This document shows positions 52,942 through 61,532 of a stretch of DNA of 64,000 bases, in pieces (position 1 is the first letter of the stretch; the number at the start of each line of letters is the position of its first letter). Made by a program: the position numbers and the translations under genes. Origin of the DNA: Ruegeria sp. AD91A (GTDB lineage: Bacteria; Pseudomonadota; Alphaproteobacteria; Rhodobacterales; Rhodobacteraceae); the NCBI RefSeq assembly GCF_003443535.1, contig NZ_CP031946.1:1798001-1862000 (forward strand), in the 5' to 3' direction. The notes beneath the pieces were generated by a model. It saw only the letters and a program-made list of their open reading frames with translations, ran no database searches and was not told the DNA's origin.

Positions 52942-54210
52942 TTATCCGGCCGATGCCGACTCCGGTGCAGCGTCGGTATAGATGAACAGAGGCTGCGAGT
53001 CAGAGATGACCGCCTCTTCGTTCACAACAACTTCGCTGACATTCTTCATACCAGGCAGTTCGAACATGGTATCCAGCAGAATATCTTCCAGGATCGACCG
53101 CAGACCCCGCGCACCGGTTTTGCGCTCGATGGCCTTTTTGGCGATTGCCTTCAGGGCGTCATCCGTAAAGGCCAGTTCAACATCCTCCAGTTCGAACAGA
53201 CGCTGGTATTGCTTGACCAATGCGTTCTTGGGCTTGGTCAGGATAGTCACCAGCGCGTCTTCATCCAGGTCCTCAAGCGTCGCCAGAACCGGCAGACGAC
53301 CGACGAATTCCGGGATCAGGCCAAATTTCAGCAGATCCTCGGGTTCCAGTTCCTTGAATATCTCGCCGACACCGCGGTCATCATTGTCGCGCACATCGGC
53401 GCCAAAACCCATGGCCGAACCTTTGCCGCGTTGCGCGATGATCTTGTCCAAACCCGCGAATGCGCCGCCACAGATGAACAGAATGTTCGTCGTGTCCACT
53501 TGCAGGAATTCCTGCTGGGGATGCTTGCGACCACCCTGCGGGGGGACGCTGGCCACTGTCCCCTCCATCAGTTTCAGCAAAGCCTGCTGCACGCCCTCAC
53601 CCGACACGTCGCGCGTGATCGAAGGGTTCTCGGACTTGCGGGTAATCTTGTCAACCTCGTCGATATAGACGATGCCACGCTGTGCACGTTCGACGTTGTA
53701 CTCACTGGCCTGAAGCAGCTTGAGGATGATGTTTTCGACATCCTCGCCCACATACCCGGCTTCGGTCAGCGTAGTCGCGTCCGCCATGGTGAACGGGACG
53801 TCCAGAATGCGCGCCAATGTCTGCGCCAGCAGCGTTTTACCACAACCGGTCGGGCCGATCAGCAGGATATTCGACTTCGACAGTTCGATATCGCTGCCCG
53901 CTTTCTGAGCATGGTTCAAACGCTTATAATGGTTATGAACGGCAACCGACAGAACCCTCTTTGCGGTGGCCTGACCGATTACATAATCGTCCAGTACTTC
54001 GCAGATATCCTTGGGCGTCGGAACACCGTCAGAAGACTTCAGCCCGCTGGCCTTGGTCTCCTCGCGGATGATGTCCATGCACAGCTCAACACATTCATCA
54101 CAGATGAAAACCGTGGGACCTGCGATCAGCTTACGGACTTCATGCTGGCTTTTGCCGCAGAAACTGCAGTAGAGCGTGTTTTTCCCATCGCCGCCTGAAT
54201 TCGTCGCCAT
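52942..54210 (-). CDS. clpX: ClpX, ATPase subunit of ClpXP protease
   Basis: 422 aa. N-terminal zinc finger [11 protein letters not shown] with [12 protein letters not shown]+ Walker [12 protein letters not shown], Walker [10 protein letters not shown], pore-loop region GYVGEDVE and the [12 protein letters not shown]-domain, plus the IGF-type loop region [13 protein letters not shown]. It unfolds substrates for ClpP. It lies 131 bases downstream of clpP on the same strand, after a probable terminator. Confidence 0.98.
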   Translation of the reverse strand: MATNSGGDGKNTLYCSFCGKSQHEVRKLIAGPTVFICDECVELCMDIIREETKASGLKSSDGVPTPKDICEVLDDYVIGQATAKRVLSVAVHNHYKRLNHAQKAGSDIELSKSNILLIGPTGCGKTLLAQTLARILDVPFTMADATTLTEAGYVGEDVENIILKLLQASEYNVERAQRGIVYIDEVDKITRKSENPSITRDVSGEGVQQALLKLMEGTVASVPPQGGRKHPQQEFLQVDTTNILFICGGAFAGLDKIIAQRGKGSAMGFGADVRDNDDRGVGEIFKELEPEDLLKFGLIPEFVGRLPVLATLEDLDEDALVTILTKPKNALVKQYQRLFELEDVELAFTDDALKAIAKKAIERKTGARGLRSILEDILLDTMFELPGMKNVSEVVVNEEAVISDSQPLFIYTDAAPESASAG

Positions 54211-54312
54211 GATCTACCTTTCGGGCTTCGTCCCTGCACCCCTTTTCGGGGGCGCTTACACCTGTGTGTGCAGCTTAGGCCAGCACTCTGGCGGCTACAA
54301 TCTCAAAATGAC

Positions 54313-54333
54313 CCCCGCGCCGGTGACGCGGGG
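54313..54333 (-). terminator. Rho-independent-type hairpin after clpP
   Basis: CCCCGCG and CGCGGGG form a 7-bp stem with a 7-base loop (CCGGTGA). On the minus strand it lies 8 bases past the clpP stop and is followed shortly by TCATTTT, so it would end the clpP transcript before clpX. Confidence 0.65.
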
Positions 54334-54341
54334 TATTGGCC

Positions 54342-54974
54342 TCAGGCCTCTTCCGTGTCCATTTTCGCTCGGTTTTCGACAATCTCGTCGATGTGACCCC
54401 ATTCCTTGGCCTCTTCAGGGCTCATGAAATTGTCACGATCCAGCGCTTTTTCGACTGCCTTTTTCGTCTGTCCGGTGTGACGTACGTAGATGTCATACAG
54501 GCGATCCTTCAGCTTCTGCGTTTCAGCCGCGTGAATCATGATGTCACTGGCCTGGCCCTGGTATCCGCCGCTGGGCTGGTGCACCATGATGCGGCTGTTG
54601 GGCAGTGAAAAGCGCATTCCCTTCTCGCCCCCGGCCAACAGAACCGACCCCATCGAGGCCGCCTGACCGATAACCAATGTGGAACATTTCGGCTTGATGT
54701 ATTGCATTGTGTCGTAAATCGACAAACCGCTGGTCACCACTCCGCCAGGCGAGTTGATGTAGATCGAGATTTCCTTGTTCGGGTTTTCCGCCTCGAGGTG
54801 CAGCAATTGCGCCACAACAAGATGGCTCATCCCATCATGGATCGGTCCGTTGATGAATATGATCCGCTCTTTCAGCAGGCGGGAGAAAATATCATAGGCG
54901 CGCTCGCCCCGGCTGGTCTGCTCAACGACCATGGGGACAAGTGTATTCATGTAGGTTTCTACGGGATCGAACAT
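54342..54974 (-). CDS. clpP: ClpP, proteolytic subunit
   Basis: 210 aa. Catalytic Ser in [14 protein letters not shown], His in [12 protein letters not shown], Asp in [10 protein letters not shown]-terminus [25 protein letters not shown] is conserved. It pairs with ClpX, coded just downstream. Start MFDPVETYM is the usual alphaproteobacterial N-terminal segment. Confidence 0.98.
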   Translation of the reverse strand: MFDPVETYMNTLVPMVVEQTSRGERAYDIFSRLLKERIIFINGPIHDGMSHLVVAQLLHLEAENPNKEISIYINSPGGVVTSGLSIYDTMQYIKPKCSTLVIGQAASMGSVLLAGGEKGMRFSLPNSRIMVHQPSGGYQGQASDIMIHAAETQKLKDRLYDIYVRHTGQTKKAVEKALDRDNFMSPEEAKEWGHIDEIVENRAKMDTEEA

Positions 54975-55341
54975 TCGTAACCTGCCTGTTTAGCTATGGA
55001 TCGGGACAATATCCCAACAAGTGTTACCTGAGTCTTAGTGTCGGCTAAGGGGGGCTGCAAGGGGGGGCAAGTGAGAACGCTGACCGAATGTTGATCGTGA
55101 TCAATCCTCAAAGCGAACCATCTGTTGTTTCCCGGGCTGATCCGCAGATCGCCTTCAGTTGAATTGCATGCACTTTGCGTTTCGGGAACATTCAATCCGA
55201 ACTCCCCTTTCACACATCACGCTATTTTGATTCATACATATAGAAATGAATGTACGAAACGTGTACTGAAAGGCTCACTCTCACACCTCTTTACGTAACG
55301 GAAACACCGCCCGGCCAACGGGTTTGCAAGGAACACAATCG
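54975..55341. promoter_or_regulatory. Divergent region between clpP and the second SoxR-like gene
   Basis: 367 bases without a supported gene. It carries the clpP promoter on the minus strand and the repressor's promoter on the plus strand. The half nearest the repressor, from about 55220, is AT-rich and holds the operator-like sequence annotated separately. Confidence 0.55.
55230..55251 (+). promoter_or_regulatory. Candidate operator upstream of the second SoxR-like gene
   Basis: ATTC at 55230-55233 and GAAT at 55248-55251 face each other with 14 bases between, rather than the usual 8. The left ten bases (ATTCATACAT) are identical to the site between soxV and soxS at 36150. The position, about 90 bases before the ATG, would allow autoregulation. 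Confidence 0.45.
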
Positions 55342-55683
55342 ATGGCAATTCCCCAGCTATCCCAAGACATGTCACAAGAAGATTTTGACCGCATGGTCTC
55401 AAACGCGACGCGCGCATCCAATTTCCTCAAGGCTATTAGCCACGAAGGCAGATTGATGATCCTGTGTCACCTTGTGTCCGGTGAAAAATCTGTCACGGAA
55501 CTGGAAGAGCTGCTGTCCGCCAGGCAAGCCGCTGTTTCGCAACAGCTTTCCCGCCTGCGACTTGAAGGTCTGGTGACACCTCGCAGGGAAGGTAAGGCCA
55601 TCTATTATCGTCTGGCGGATGAACGTCCGCGCCGCATGCTCGAAGTCGTTTACGAACTTTTCTGCGGCGAGGCCCCAGCCTAA
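55342..55683 (+). CDS. Second persulfide-sensor-like ArsR repressor (SoxR/SqrR type)
   Basis: 113 aa from the ATG after AAGGAACACAATCG. It is very close to SoxR over the winged helix: NFLKAISHEGRLMILCHL, LLSARQAAVSQQLSRLRLEG, REGKAIYYRLADE. Cysteines at 42 and 108 are again 66 apart, as in Rhodobacter SqrR (41/107). It should sense sulfide-derived persulfide. No sqr gene is adjacent in the window; the gene is followed by a small entericidin-like peptide gene. Confidence 0.88.
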   Translation: MAIPQLSQDMSQEDFDRMVSNATRASNFLKAISHEGRLMILCHLVSGEKSVTELEELLSARQAAVSQQLSRLRLEGLVTPRREGKAIYYRLADERPRRMLEVVYELFCGEAPA

Positions 55684-55744
55684 GAACTGGCTCCGCCTGA
55701 AGAAAGGTGCTACCGAAAAATGATCGAGCACTAAGGAGACGAAT

Positions 55745-55882
55745 ATGATCCGCGTAATTCTGATTGGCCTGAGTCTGTTTGCACTGACCGCCTGCGAAAC
55801 TGCAAAAGGCGCCGGCAAGGACATCGAAAAAGCCGGAGATGCCATCCAGGGCGCAGCAACCGACGTTCAGGAAAGCCTGTAG
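55745..55882 (+). CDS. Entericidin-like small lipoprotein
   Basis: 45 aa, preceded by AAGGAG. MIRVILIGLSLFALTACETAK shows a lipobox (L-T-A-C) and the mature part GKDIEKAGDAIQGAA is typical of entericidin A/B-type peptides. It would be a lipidated cell-envelope peptide. It is 61 bases after the repressor gene and may be independent of it. Confidence 0.85.
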   Translation: MIRVILIGLSLFALTACETAKGAGKDIEKAGDAIQGAATDVQESL

Positions 55883-56709
55883 CACACCTTATTTTGCGCC
55901 ACGCGCGGAACCAGTATCAATATATGGTTGAAAGACGCACCAGGCCGCAGTAACCTATCCTCACAGGTGCATAGACGCGGCACTGCAACATCTGACGCTA
56001 AATCGGGGCTCTTTTGCACACGCAGAAGAGCCCCGGTCCCTTTCGGCAGGGGTGAGTGGTAGCCTGTATGAAACCGAAATCGGCAAAGGAAAAGGCGTCA
56101 GGTGCGCAGACGCGGTCTTTGCATGCATCCTTTCGGATACTCCTGACGCCTTACCGGTTCGATGCGTCCCGAAGGGCACCCCGATCCAGTTGCCCCAGCC
56201 CCCTAAGAGACTGCGACTGCTGCTTTGCGCCCGAAGGAACATCACAGCGTGCATCGGCCTTTTGAGAAGGTAGCCATCCGAGTAGGGTACGAAACCCGCA
56301 TGCGGCTGATCACCCACCGGTAAGCCATTGCAGTTCAACGAAAATCCTAAGATCCGGTCTCTCTGCCAAGACCCCCGGGCCTTTGCGTCCCACCTTCGGT
56401 TCCGAAGAACCTGTGTGGTGTTCAGACTGTTGCATTACGTCTTGTATCCGACAAGAAAATAGCACTGCAGCATGAAAATTAGACGGGGATAAACTGTTAG
56501 TATCTGACGGGAAATCTTTGTGGATAATCCGAGAAGTTTCGAATCCACGCATGTTTGAACCGGGACATGTTCAGACTTGATCCAGGCCCCCATTTTCGCC
56601 CTATGCTGCAGGCGCAAAGGCCACCGCACGCGCCATTAGTTGAGAATTGCAGGGTTTGTACAACTCTCGGACCACCAATCTTTCGAATCGTACATACGGA
56701 GATTCGCCG
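55883..56709. other. 827-base region without a convincing gene
   Basis: Frames of up to 125 codons exist on the minus strand (55961-56338), but they lack ribosome sites and family features, so I do not call them. An 11-bp inverted repeat, AAGGCGTCAGG/CCTGACGCCTT, lies at 56092-56102 and 56142-56152 with a 39-base loop. Its role is unknown; it could be a structured RNA or the trace of an element. Confidence 0.4.
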
Positions 56710-57126
56710 ATGCGTTGCACCATTTCCCACGCGCGCGCCAATTTGGGCGCTCTGGTCACCCGCGCACAGGACCCGCGCGAAGTAATCATACTGACCCGGC
56801 ACGGCAAACCACTGGCCGCTCTGGTTTCGATCGTCGAGGCGAAGCGGATCTGGCATTTGCAGGATGATGACGAGATCGGGTGGAAACACCCGCTGTCGGG
56901 CATACGCGGGATGTGGTCGCGGGGACGCAACATCCCCGGAATGGAACCGGGACCGGACGGCAGCTATGTCACCGCGCGCGAGGCCGCGCTGAAGGTTCGC
57001 GAGATCCAGATGACCCGCGCCGAGGAATGCCGCATTCCAGCGCGGGGCGGTCTGGATCCTGTCGAGGGCGGTGAGTTGGCCGCCCGGCCCGTCTCCTCGC
57101 GGTGGAGACGATGGTTCCGTTTTTGA
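56710..57126 (+). CDS. Phd/YefM-type antitoxin-like protein, without toxin partner
   Basis: 138 aa, start at ATG after GGAGATTCGCCG. The first 55 residues are a Phd/YefM fold: MRCTISHARANLGALVTRAQ, VIILTRHGKPLAALVS. The rest is an unusual long tail (GMWSRGRNIPGMEPGPDGSYVT and VREIQMTRAEE), basic and Pro/Gly-rich. No toxin gene is next to it. Phd-like proteins of this length without toxin exist in roseobacters; it may be a stand-alone regulator. Confidence 0.75.
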   Translation: MRCTISHARANLGALVTRAQDPREVIILTRHGKPLAALVSIVEAKRIWHLQDDDEIGWKHPLSGIRGMWSRGRNIPGMEPGPDGSYVTAREAALKVREIQMTRAEECRIPARGGLDPVEGGELAARPVSSRWRRWFRF

Positions 57127-57226
57127 GAAGCGGTCCGACCCGCGCGTGGCAACCTACTAACCTCCGCCGCAGTCAATATCGCATCAGCGGTACTTACCCC
57201 CTACAATCGCCCGGGCCGGACACGCT

Positions 57227-57676
57227 TCAGTTCACCTGACGTTCCAGAACGGTACTGTAGGTCGTTCCGTTCCGCAGGCTACGGAAATCCGCAAAGATCT
57301 TCCCCTCCTCATACCGCGCATCGATCAGCGCATTGGCCCCGATCAGCAGAGGTGAGGTCTCGACGATGCCGATGCTGCCCGACCCATCGATGCTGATGGT
57401 GCCGGTGGCCTCGTACTCATTCCAGTTGGTATCGCCATCGCGACGCCATTTGCTGTGCCCCCAGAAAACGTTGCCGTCCTGAAGCTGCACATCCAGCATC
57501 CATTCGGCCTGATTGAACCGGGGCTGATCGCCTTTGTAGTAATGGCTGGGCTGGACGGTCGTGTAGGACCCCAGCCATGTGCCGCGCAGGTCGGGCGTGG
57601 TATCGGCCAACGCGGCCGTTCCAAGGGCGAGGGTCGTGGCCAAAGCGGCTGCTCCGGCAGTCATGTATCTGGTCAT
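57227..57676 (-). CDS. Secreted hypothetical protein
   Basis: 149 aa; start at ATG after AGGAGAGAGCCC; signal peptide MTRYMTAGAAALATTLALG and cleavage after ALA-D. The mature part begins DTTPDLRGTWLGSY and looks like a small beta-rich domain (WMLDVQLQDGNVFWGHSKW, GTISIDGSGSIGIVE). No family recognised. Possibly a lipocalin-like or allene-oxide-cyclase-like barrel; that is only a guess from strand pattern. Confidence 0.62.
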   Translation of the reverse strand: MTRYMTAGAAALATTLALGTAALADTTPDLRGTWLGSYTTVQPSHYYKGDQPRFNQAEWMLDVQLQDGNVFWGHSKWRRDGDTNWNEYEATGTISIDGSGSIGIVETSPLLIGANALIDARYEEGKIFADFRSLRNGTTYSTVLERQVN

Positions 57677-57783
57677 GGGCTCTCTCCTGTTCGTCTGGTC
57701 AACAGATTGGGAGGGCACGCACCGGTTGCAACTTACCTAAGGGAAACTTCATGATTGGTTCACCGGGGGCTTAGAATGGGGCT

Positions 57784-58104
57784 TCAGGCCCAGGCCAGAG
57801 CCGTCCCAACAATGACCAGCGCGATGCCGAGCCCCTCGCGATAGGAAAAGTTCTCGCCAAACAGGAAATACGAGGCGATGGCGATCAGCACGACCTCGGC
57901 CCCCAGAATGCCGGTATAGATGATGCCCAACCGTTCGTTGCGCAACGCGGCAAGTTCCAGCGTTGCGGCGGCCAGCAACGTGGCGACGATCAGAAGGGTC
58001 AGACCAACACCGGGGAGCTTCCACCAGAACTTCATCGAGATCATGGCAACGGAATATAGACCCGCCGACCCGAGGGCGATAAGGGGGATCATGGATGTAG
58101 ACAT
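57784..58104 (-). CDS. EamA/SMR-like four-helix membrane protein
   Basis: 106 aa, four hydrophobic helices (MIPLIALGSAGLYSVAMIS, GVGLTLLIVATLLAAATLE, GIIYTGILGAEVVLIAIAS, EGLGIALVIVGTALAW). The ALRNERLGIIYTGILGAE and GENFSYREGLGIALVIVG patterns are those of small multidrug resistance/EamA half-transporters. It would act as a dimer. Ligand unknown. Confidence 0.78.
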   Translation of the reverse strand: MSTSMIPLIALGSAGLYSVAMISMKFWWKLPGVGLTLLIVATLLAAATLELAALRNERLGIIYTGILGAEVVLIAIASYFLFGENFSYREGLGIALVIVGTALAWA

Positions 58105-58235
58105 CTGCGCCTCCTGCCGAGGTTGCCGTTGGGTCAAGTGTAGCAGGAGGGTGCGGTTGGGGCTGTGAGGTTGGTCACAGGTGTTAGATGGACAACTGAT
58201 ACGATGCTATTTAAACGTTCGAATTAGATAAAAGA

Positions 58236-58427
58236 CTATGTGAAACATGCTGTAGAATCCCCAACCACCAAAATAAGAAACAGCACCCAACCAGGGTTAA
58301 ACTCCTGCTGATCAAAGGCGCGGAAAGTGTGGTCCATAGTGCTTTGCAAAACAAAGTATGAAAAATAAGTCAGGCCAATCGTCGCGACGGGCCAGCGCTC
58401 CAAGATAGTTCTATAGTTCATTGCCAT
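58236..58427 (-). CDS. Possible 63-aa membrane protein
   Basis: Two hydrophobic stretches (WPVATIGLTYFSYFVL and PGWVLFLILVVG) around a polar loop. An AGG lies at a proper distance before the ATG. Low-GC codon use differs from the surrounding genes. No recognised family; could also be chance. Confidence 0.38.
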   Translation of the reverse strand: MAMNYRTILERWPVATIGLTYFSYFVLQSTMDHTFRAFDQQEFNPGWVLFLILVVGDSTACFT

Positions 58428-58793
58428 TGCAACAACCTAACGAGGTGATCTGTCAGCGGCTAGTCACAGAAATCCAAGTGATGAGGGCAGCGCCAACCCG
58501 AGGGGGTGAGCGGCGTCTCGGAATTCGTCCAGTGGACGAATTCAGCCGCGAACGGGCAGAGCCCAAGGGCGCAAACTCACCACCCGTTTTTTTCGAAGGT
58601 AAACCCTGAGGTTGACGCAGGAAGGTCATCCCAAAGGCAGGCACTCGTGTTTTTACGTCACTGACGGAACTCACTTTAGGCCCACAAAACGAGAACACTT
58701 GTTCTTCGCTTCAAAGGTTTACTTTCCATCGCTTCAACAGTTTAACGAAAACCTCGCGTGAAATGGAGCTAAAGGGTTTCGAGGAAAAGTACT
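58428..58793. other. 366-base gene-free region with a perfect long palindrome
   Basis: No credible gene. GAATTCGTCC-AGT-GGACGAATTC (58521-58543) is a perfect 10-3-10 inverted repeat. It has no T-run and does not follow a nearby stop on either strand, so it is not a simple terminator. Roles as protein-binding palindrome or element remnant are both open. Confidence 0.45.
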
Positions 58794-59507
58794 GTGTCTT
58801 CCAACTTCCATCCTTCAGATTATGACGATCTCTTGTCCTCAGCACAGTGGAACGAAAACTTGCGCGACCTCAATCAGTATGTCGCACATTCGCTTGAACA
58901 AGTGGGTGAACCACCTGCGCTAAATGGCAATCTGTTCTACGAACACCGCGCGACGGGTTTTCAAACACAGCCATTTATTGAAAGATTCGAACCCAAACGA
59001 AGAAATTTCTTTGAGTTGGCCCGACGCTCGACACGTCTGTTCGAAATAGGCGTGAATGCGGGCCACAGCATGTTGTTGGCGCTTATGGCCAACCCTGAAA
59101 TCAAGTGCGTCGGCGTGGATGTTTGCCAGAGATTGAACCGCCGGTGGGCCCGCGTGGACATTTACGTGCCGGCAGCATTCAACTGGCTAAGGTACAAGTT
59201 TCCTGACCGGGTTGAGCTGATAAAAGGAAACTCTCTGATCGAAGCTCCGGCATACGCCCTGAGGCACCCTGATGCGAAAATCGATTTCCTGCACCTGGAC
59301 GGGGCCAAGGACACGCACCTCAGAGAGGTTCTGGCGCTACACGCTCTTATGCCGTCCGGTGCATTCATCGTGCATGACGATTCCAACCTCAGACCGGTTC
59401 GAATTGCAGACAGACAGTTGAGGCGTCTGAACTTTTCCAAGCCGATTGACTACAGCGAATTCGGCCTGACGGACTGCGAATTCCATTTGGTTCGAGCCGC
59501 CACCTGA
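58794..59507 (+). CDS. Class I SAM-dependent methyltransferase-like protein
   Basis: 237 aa from GTG. The Rossmann-type motif I is RLFEIGVNAGHSML, motif II KCVGVDVCQRL, then RVELIKGNSL, DFLHLDGAKDTH and GAFIVHDDSN, the last typical of Methyltransf_24-type (catechol/sugar/rhamnosyl) enzymes. Substrate unknown. Its stop codon lies in a perfect palindrome, and it converges with lepA. Confidence 0.75.
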   Translation: MSSNFHPSDYDDLLSSAQWNENLRDLNQYVAHSLEQVGEPPALNGNLFYEHRATGFQTQPFIERFEPKRRNFFELARRSTRLFEIGVNAGHSMLLALMANPEIKCVGVDVCQRLNRRWARVDIYVPAAFNWLRYKFPDRVELIKGNSLIEAPAYALRHPDAKIDFLHLDGAKDTHLREVLALHALMPSGAFIVHDDSNLRPVRIADRQLRRLNFSKPIDYSEFGLTDCEFHLVRAAT

Positions 59508-59516
59508 TCAGGTGGC
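59499..59516 (+). terminator. Palindrome containing the methyltransferase stop codon
   Basis: GCCACCTGATCAGGTGGC is an 18-base perfect palindrome that contains the TGA stop of the methyltransferase gene. In RNA it would fold into a short hairpin across the stop. It is GC-rich at the stem base but lacks a T-run, so termination is uncertain. Confidence 0.5.
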
Positions 59517-59563
59517 ATCAAGCTCGAACCCAAAAAGAAAGCCTGTCAGTGACTGTTCAAAAC

Positions 59564-59581
59564 GGACAGCTTTAGCTGTCC
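59564..59581 (-). terminator. Hairpin containing the lepA stop codon
   Basis: On the minus strand GGACAGC-TAAA-GCTGTCC forms a 7-bp stem whose loop is the TAA stop of lepA plus one base, and GTTTTG follows. It is a plausible rho-independent terminator placed right on the stop codon. Confidence 0.65.
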
Positions 59582-61371
59582 ATCTTCAGCGCTGAAATAA
59601 ACGCCTCCTGCGGGATATCGACCTTCCCGAACTGGCGCATTTTCTTCTTACCCGCCTTCTGCTTGTCCAGCAGCTTGCGTTTCCGCGTGGCGTCGCCGCC
59701 GTAGCATTTGGCGGTCACGTCCTTGCGTAAGGCGGACAGGGTCTCGCGCGCGATGACCTTGCCTCCGATGGCGGCCTGGATCGGGATTTTGAACATGTGG
59801 CGCGGGATCAGGTCTTTCAGCTTTTCGCACATCGCCCGGCCCCGCATCTCGGCCCGGTCGCGGTGAACCATGGTTGACAGCGCGTCAACGGGTTCATCAT
59901 TCACCAGTACCGACATCTTGACCAGGTTGTCTTCGGTATAGCCTGTCATTTGATAATCAAACGACGCATAGCCCTTGGTCACCGATTTCAGGCGGTCGTA
60001 GAAATCAAAAACAACCTCGTTCAGCGGCAGGTCATAGACGACCATGGCGCGCGAACCCGCATAGGTCAGGTCCAGCTGGATACCGCGGCGGTCCTGACAC
60101 AGTTTGAGCACGTCGCCCAGGAATTCGTCGGGCACAAGGATGGTCGCTTTGATGCGCGGTTCCTCGATATGGTCGACCTTGGACGGGTCGGGCATGTCGG
60201 CGGGGTTGTGCAGCTCGATCATCTCGCCGTCTTTCATGTAGACGTGATAGATCACCGACGGCGCGGTGGTGATGAGCTCGATATCATATTCACGTTCGAT
60301 ACGGTCGCGGATCACCTCAAGGTGCAGCAGGCCCAGGAAGCCGCAGCGGAAGCCAAAGCCAAGCGCTGCCGAGGTTTCCATTTCAAAGCTGAAGCTGGCG
60401 TCGTTCAGCGCCAGTTTGTCAATCGCATCGCGCAGGTCTTCGAATTCGGAACTGTCGACGGGGAACAGGCCACAGAACACCACCGGCTGCGCGGGTTTGA
60501 AGCCTGTCAGGGCCTCTTCCGTGCCGTTGCGGTCATTGGTGATGGTGTCACCGACGCGGGTGTCGCGAACCTGTTTGATCGAGGCTGTCAGGAATCCGAT
60601 CTCACCGGGGCCCAGCGAGTCCACCATCTCCATCTCGGGGCGGAAGACACCGACGCGGTCGACATGGTGCAGGGTGTTGTTCGACATGAACTTGACCCGC
60701 ATGCCCTTTTTCAGCGTGCCGTCCATGATACGGACCAGAACGATGACGCCGAGATAAGCGTCGTACCACGAATCCACCAGCATCGCCTTGAGCGGCGCGT
60801 CCAGAGTGCCCTGCGGCGCGGGCAGATGGGTGACGATGGCTTCCAGCGTTTCGTGGATGCCCTGCCCCGTCTTGGCGCTGACCTGAATGGCGTCGGTTGC
60901 GTCGATGCCGATCACGTCCTCGATCTGTTCGGCCACGCGGTCACAGTCGGACGCGGGCAGGTCGATCTTGTTGAGCACCGGCACGATCTCGTGATCGGCA
61001 TCGATGGCCTGATAGACATTGGCCAGCGTCTGCGCCTCGACCCCTTGGGTCGAGTCCACGACCAGCAGCGAGCCTTCGACCGCGCGCATCGACCGTGAGA
61101 CCTCATAGGCAAAGTCCACGTGGCCGGGGGTGTCAATCAGATTCAGCACGTACTGCTCGCCATTGTCGGCGGTATAGTCGATGCGGACCGTGTTGGCCTT
61201 GATGGTGATACCGCGTTCCCGCTCGATATCCATGCTGTCGAGCAGCTGTTCCTTCATGTCGCGATCCTTGACCGTTCCGGTCTCTTGGATGAGCCGGTCA
61301 GCAAGGGTGGATTTGCCATGGTCGATATGCGCGACGATGGAGAAATTGCGGATATGAGCGAGGTCTGTCAT
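59572..61371 (-). CDS. lepA: Elongation factor 4 (LepA)
   Basis: 599 aa, the normal length, from [24 protein letters not shown]1 [10 protein letters not shown]3 DTPGHVDF, G4 NKIDLP, and the characteristic C-terminal domain ending [20 protein letters not shown] ([14 protein letters not shown]). It is the ribosome-remodelling GTPase that back-translocates or aids initiation. A twelve-codon upstream extension is not used. A long antisense frame covering it is a codon-mirror artefact. Confidence 0.98.
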   Translation of the reverse strand: MTDLAHIRNFSIVAHIDHGKSTLADRLIQETGTVKDRDMKEQLLDSMDIERERGITIKANTVRIDYTADNGEQYVLNLIDTPGHVDFAYEVSRSMRAVEGSLLVVDSTQGVEAQTLANVYQAIDADHEIVPVLNKIDLPASDCDRVAEQIEDVIGIDATDAIQVSAKTGQGIHETLEAIVTHLPAPQGTLDAPLKAMLVDSWYDAYLGVIVLVRIMDGTLKKGMRVKFMSNNTLHHVDRVGVFRPEMEMVDSLGPGEIGFLTASIKQVRDTRVGDTITNDRNGTEEALTGFKPAQPVVFCGLFPVDSSEFEDLRDAIDKLALNDASFSFEMETSAALGFGFRCGFLGLLHLEVIRDRIEREYDIELITTAPSVIYHVYMKDGEMIELHNPADMPDPSKVDHIEEPRIKATILVPDEFLGDVLKLCQDRRGIQLDLTYAGSRAMVVYDLPLNEVVFDFYDRLKSVTKGYASFDYQMTGYTEDNLVKMSVLVNDEPVDALSTMVHRDRAEMRGRAMCEKLKDLIPRHMFKIPIQAAIGGKVIARETLSALRKDVTAKCYGGDATRKRKLLDKQKAGKKKMRQFGKVDIPQEAFISALKMDS

Positions 61372-61532
61372 GGAGTGGGATATGTCGGGAGTTTTGTCCC
61401 TCGTCAAGCGTTGAAGCGTTGCAAAAAAGGTCCCACCCGCGCCTTTCTGTTCAGTGGCATTTACCCGAATTCAGTGAATAGTTAAGATGATCGCATCATC
61501 TGGCCGTTTCAAAAACAGAAAGCAGGGAAGAC

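Noticed and set aside
55961..56338. 125-codon minus-strand frame in the large gap
   Set aside because: No ribosome site or family resemblance; composition looks non-coding.
59950..61098. A 382-codon open frame antisense to lepA
   Set aside because: It mirrors high-GC codon usage of lepA, has His/Asp-rich composition typical of antisense frames and no family features.
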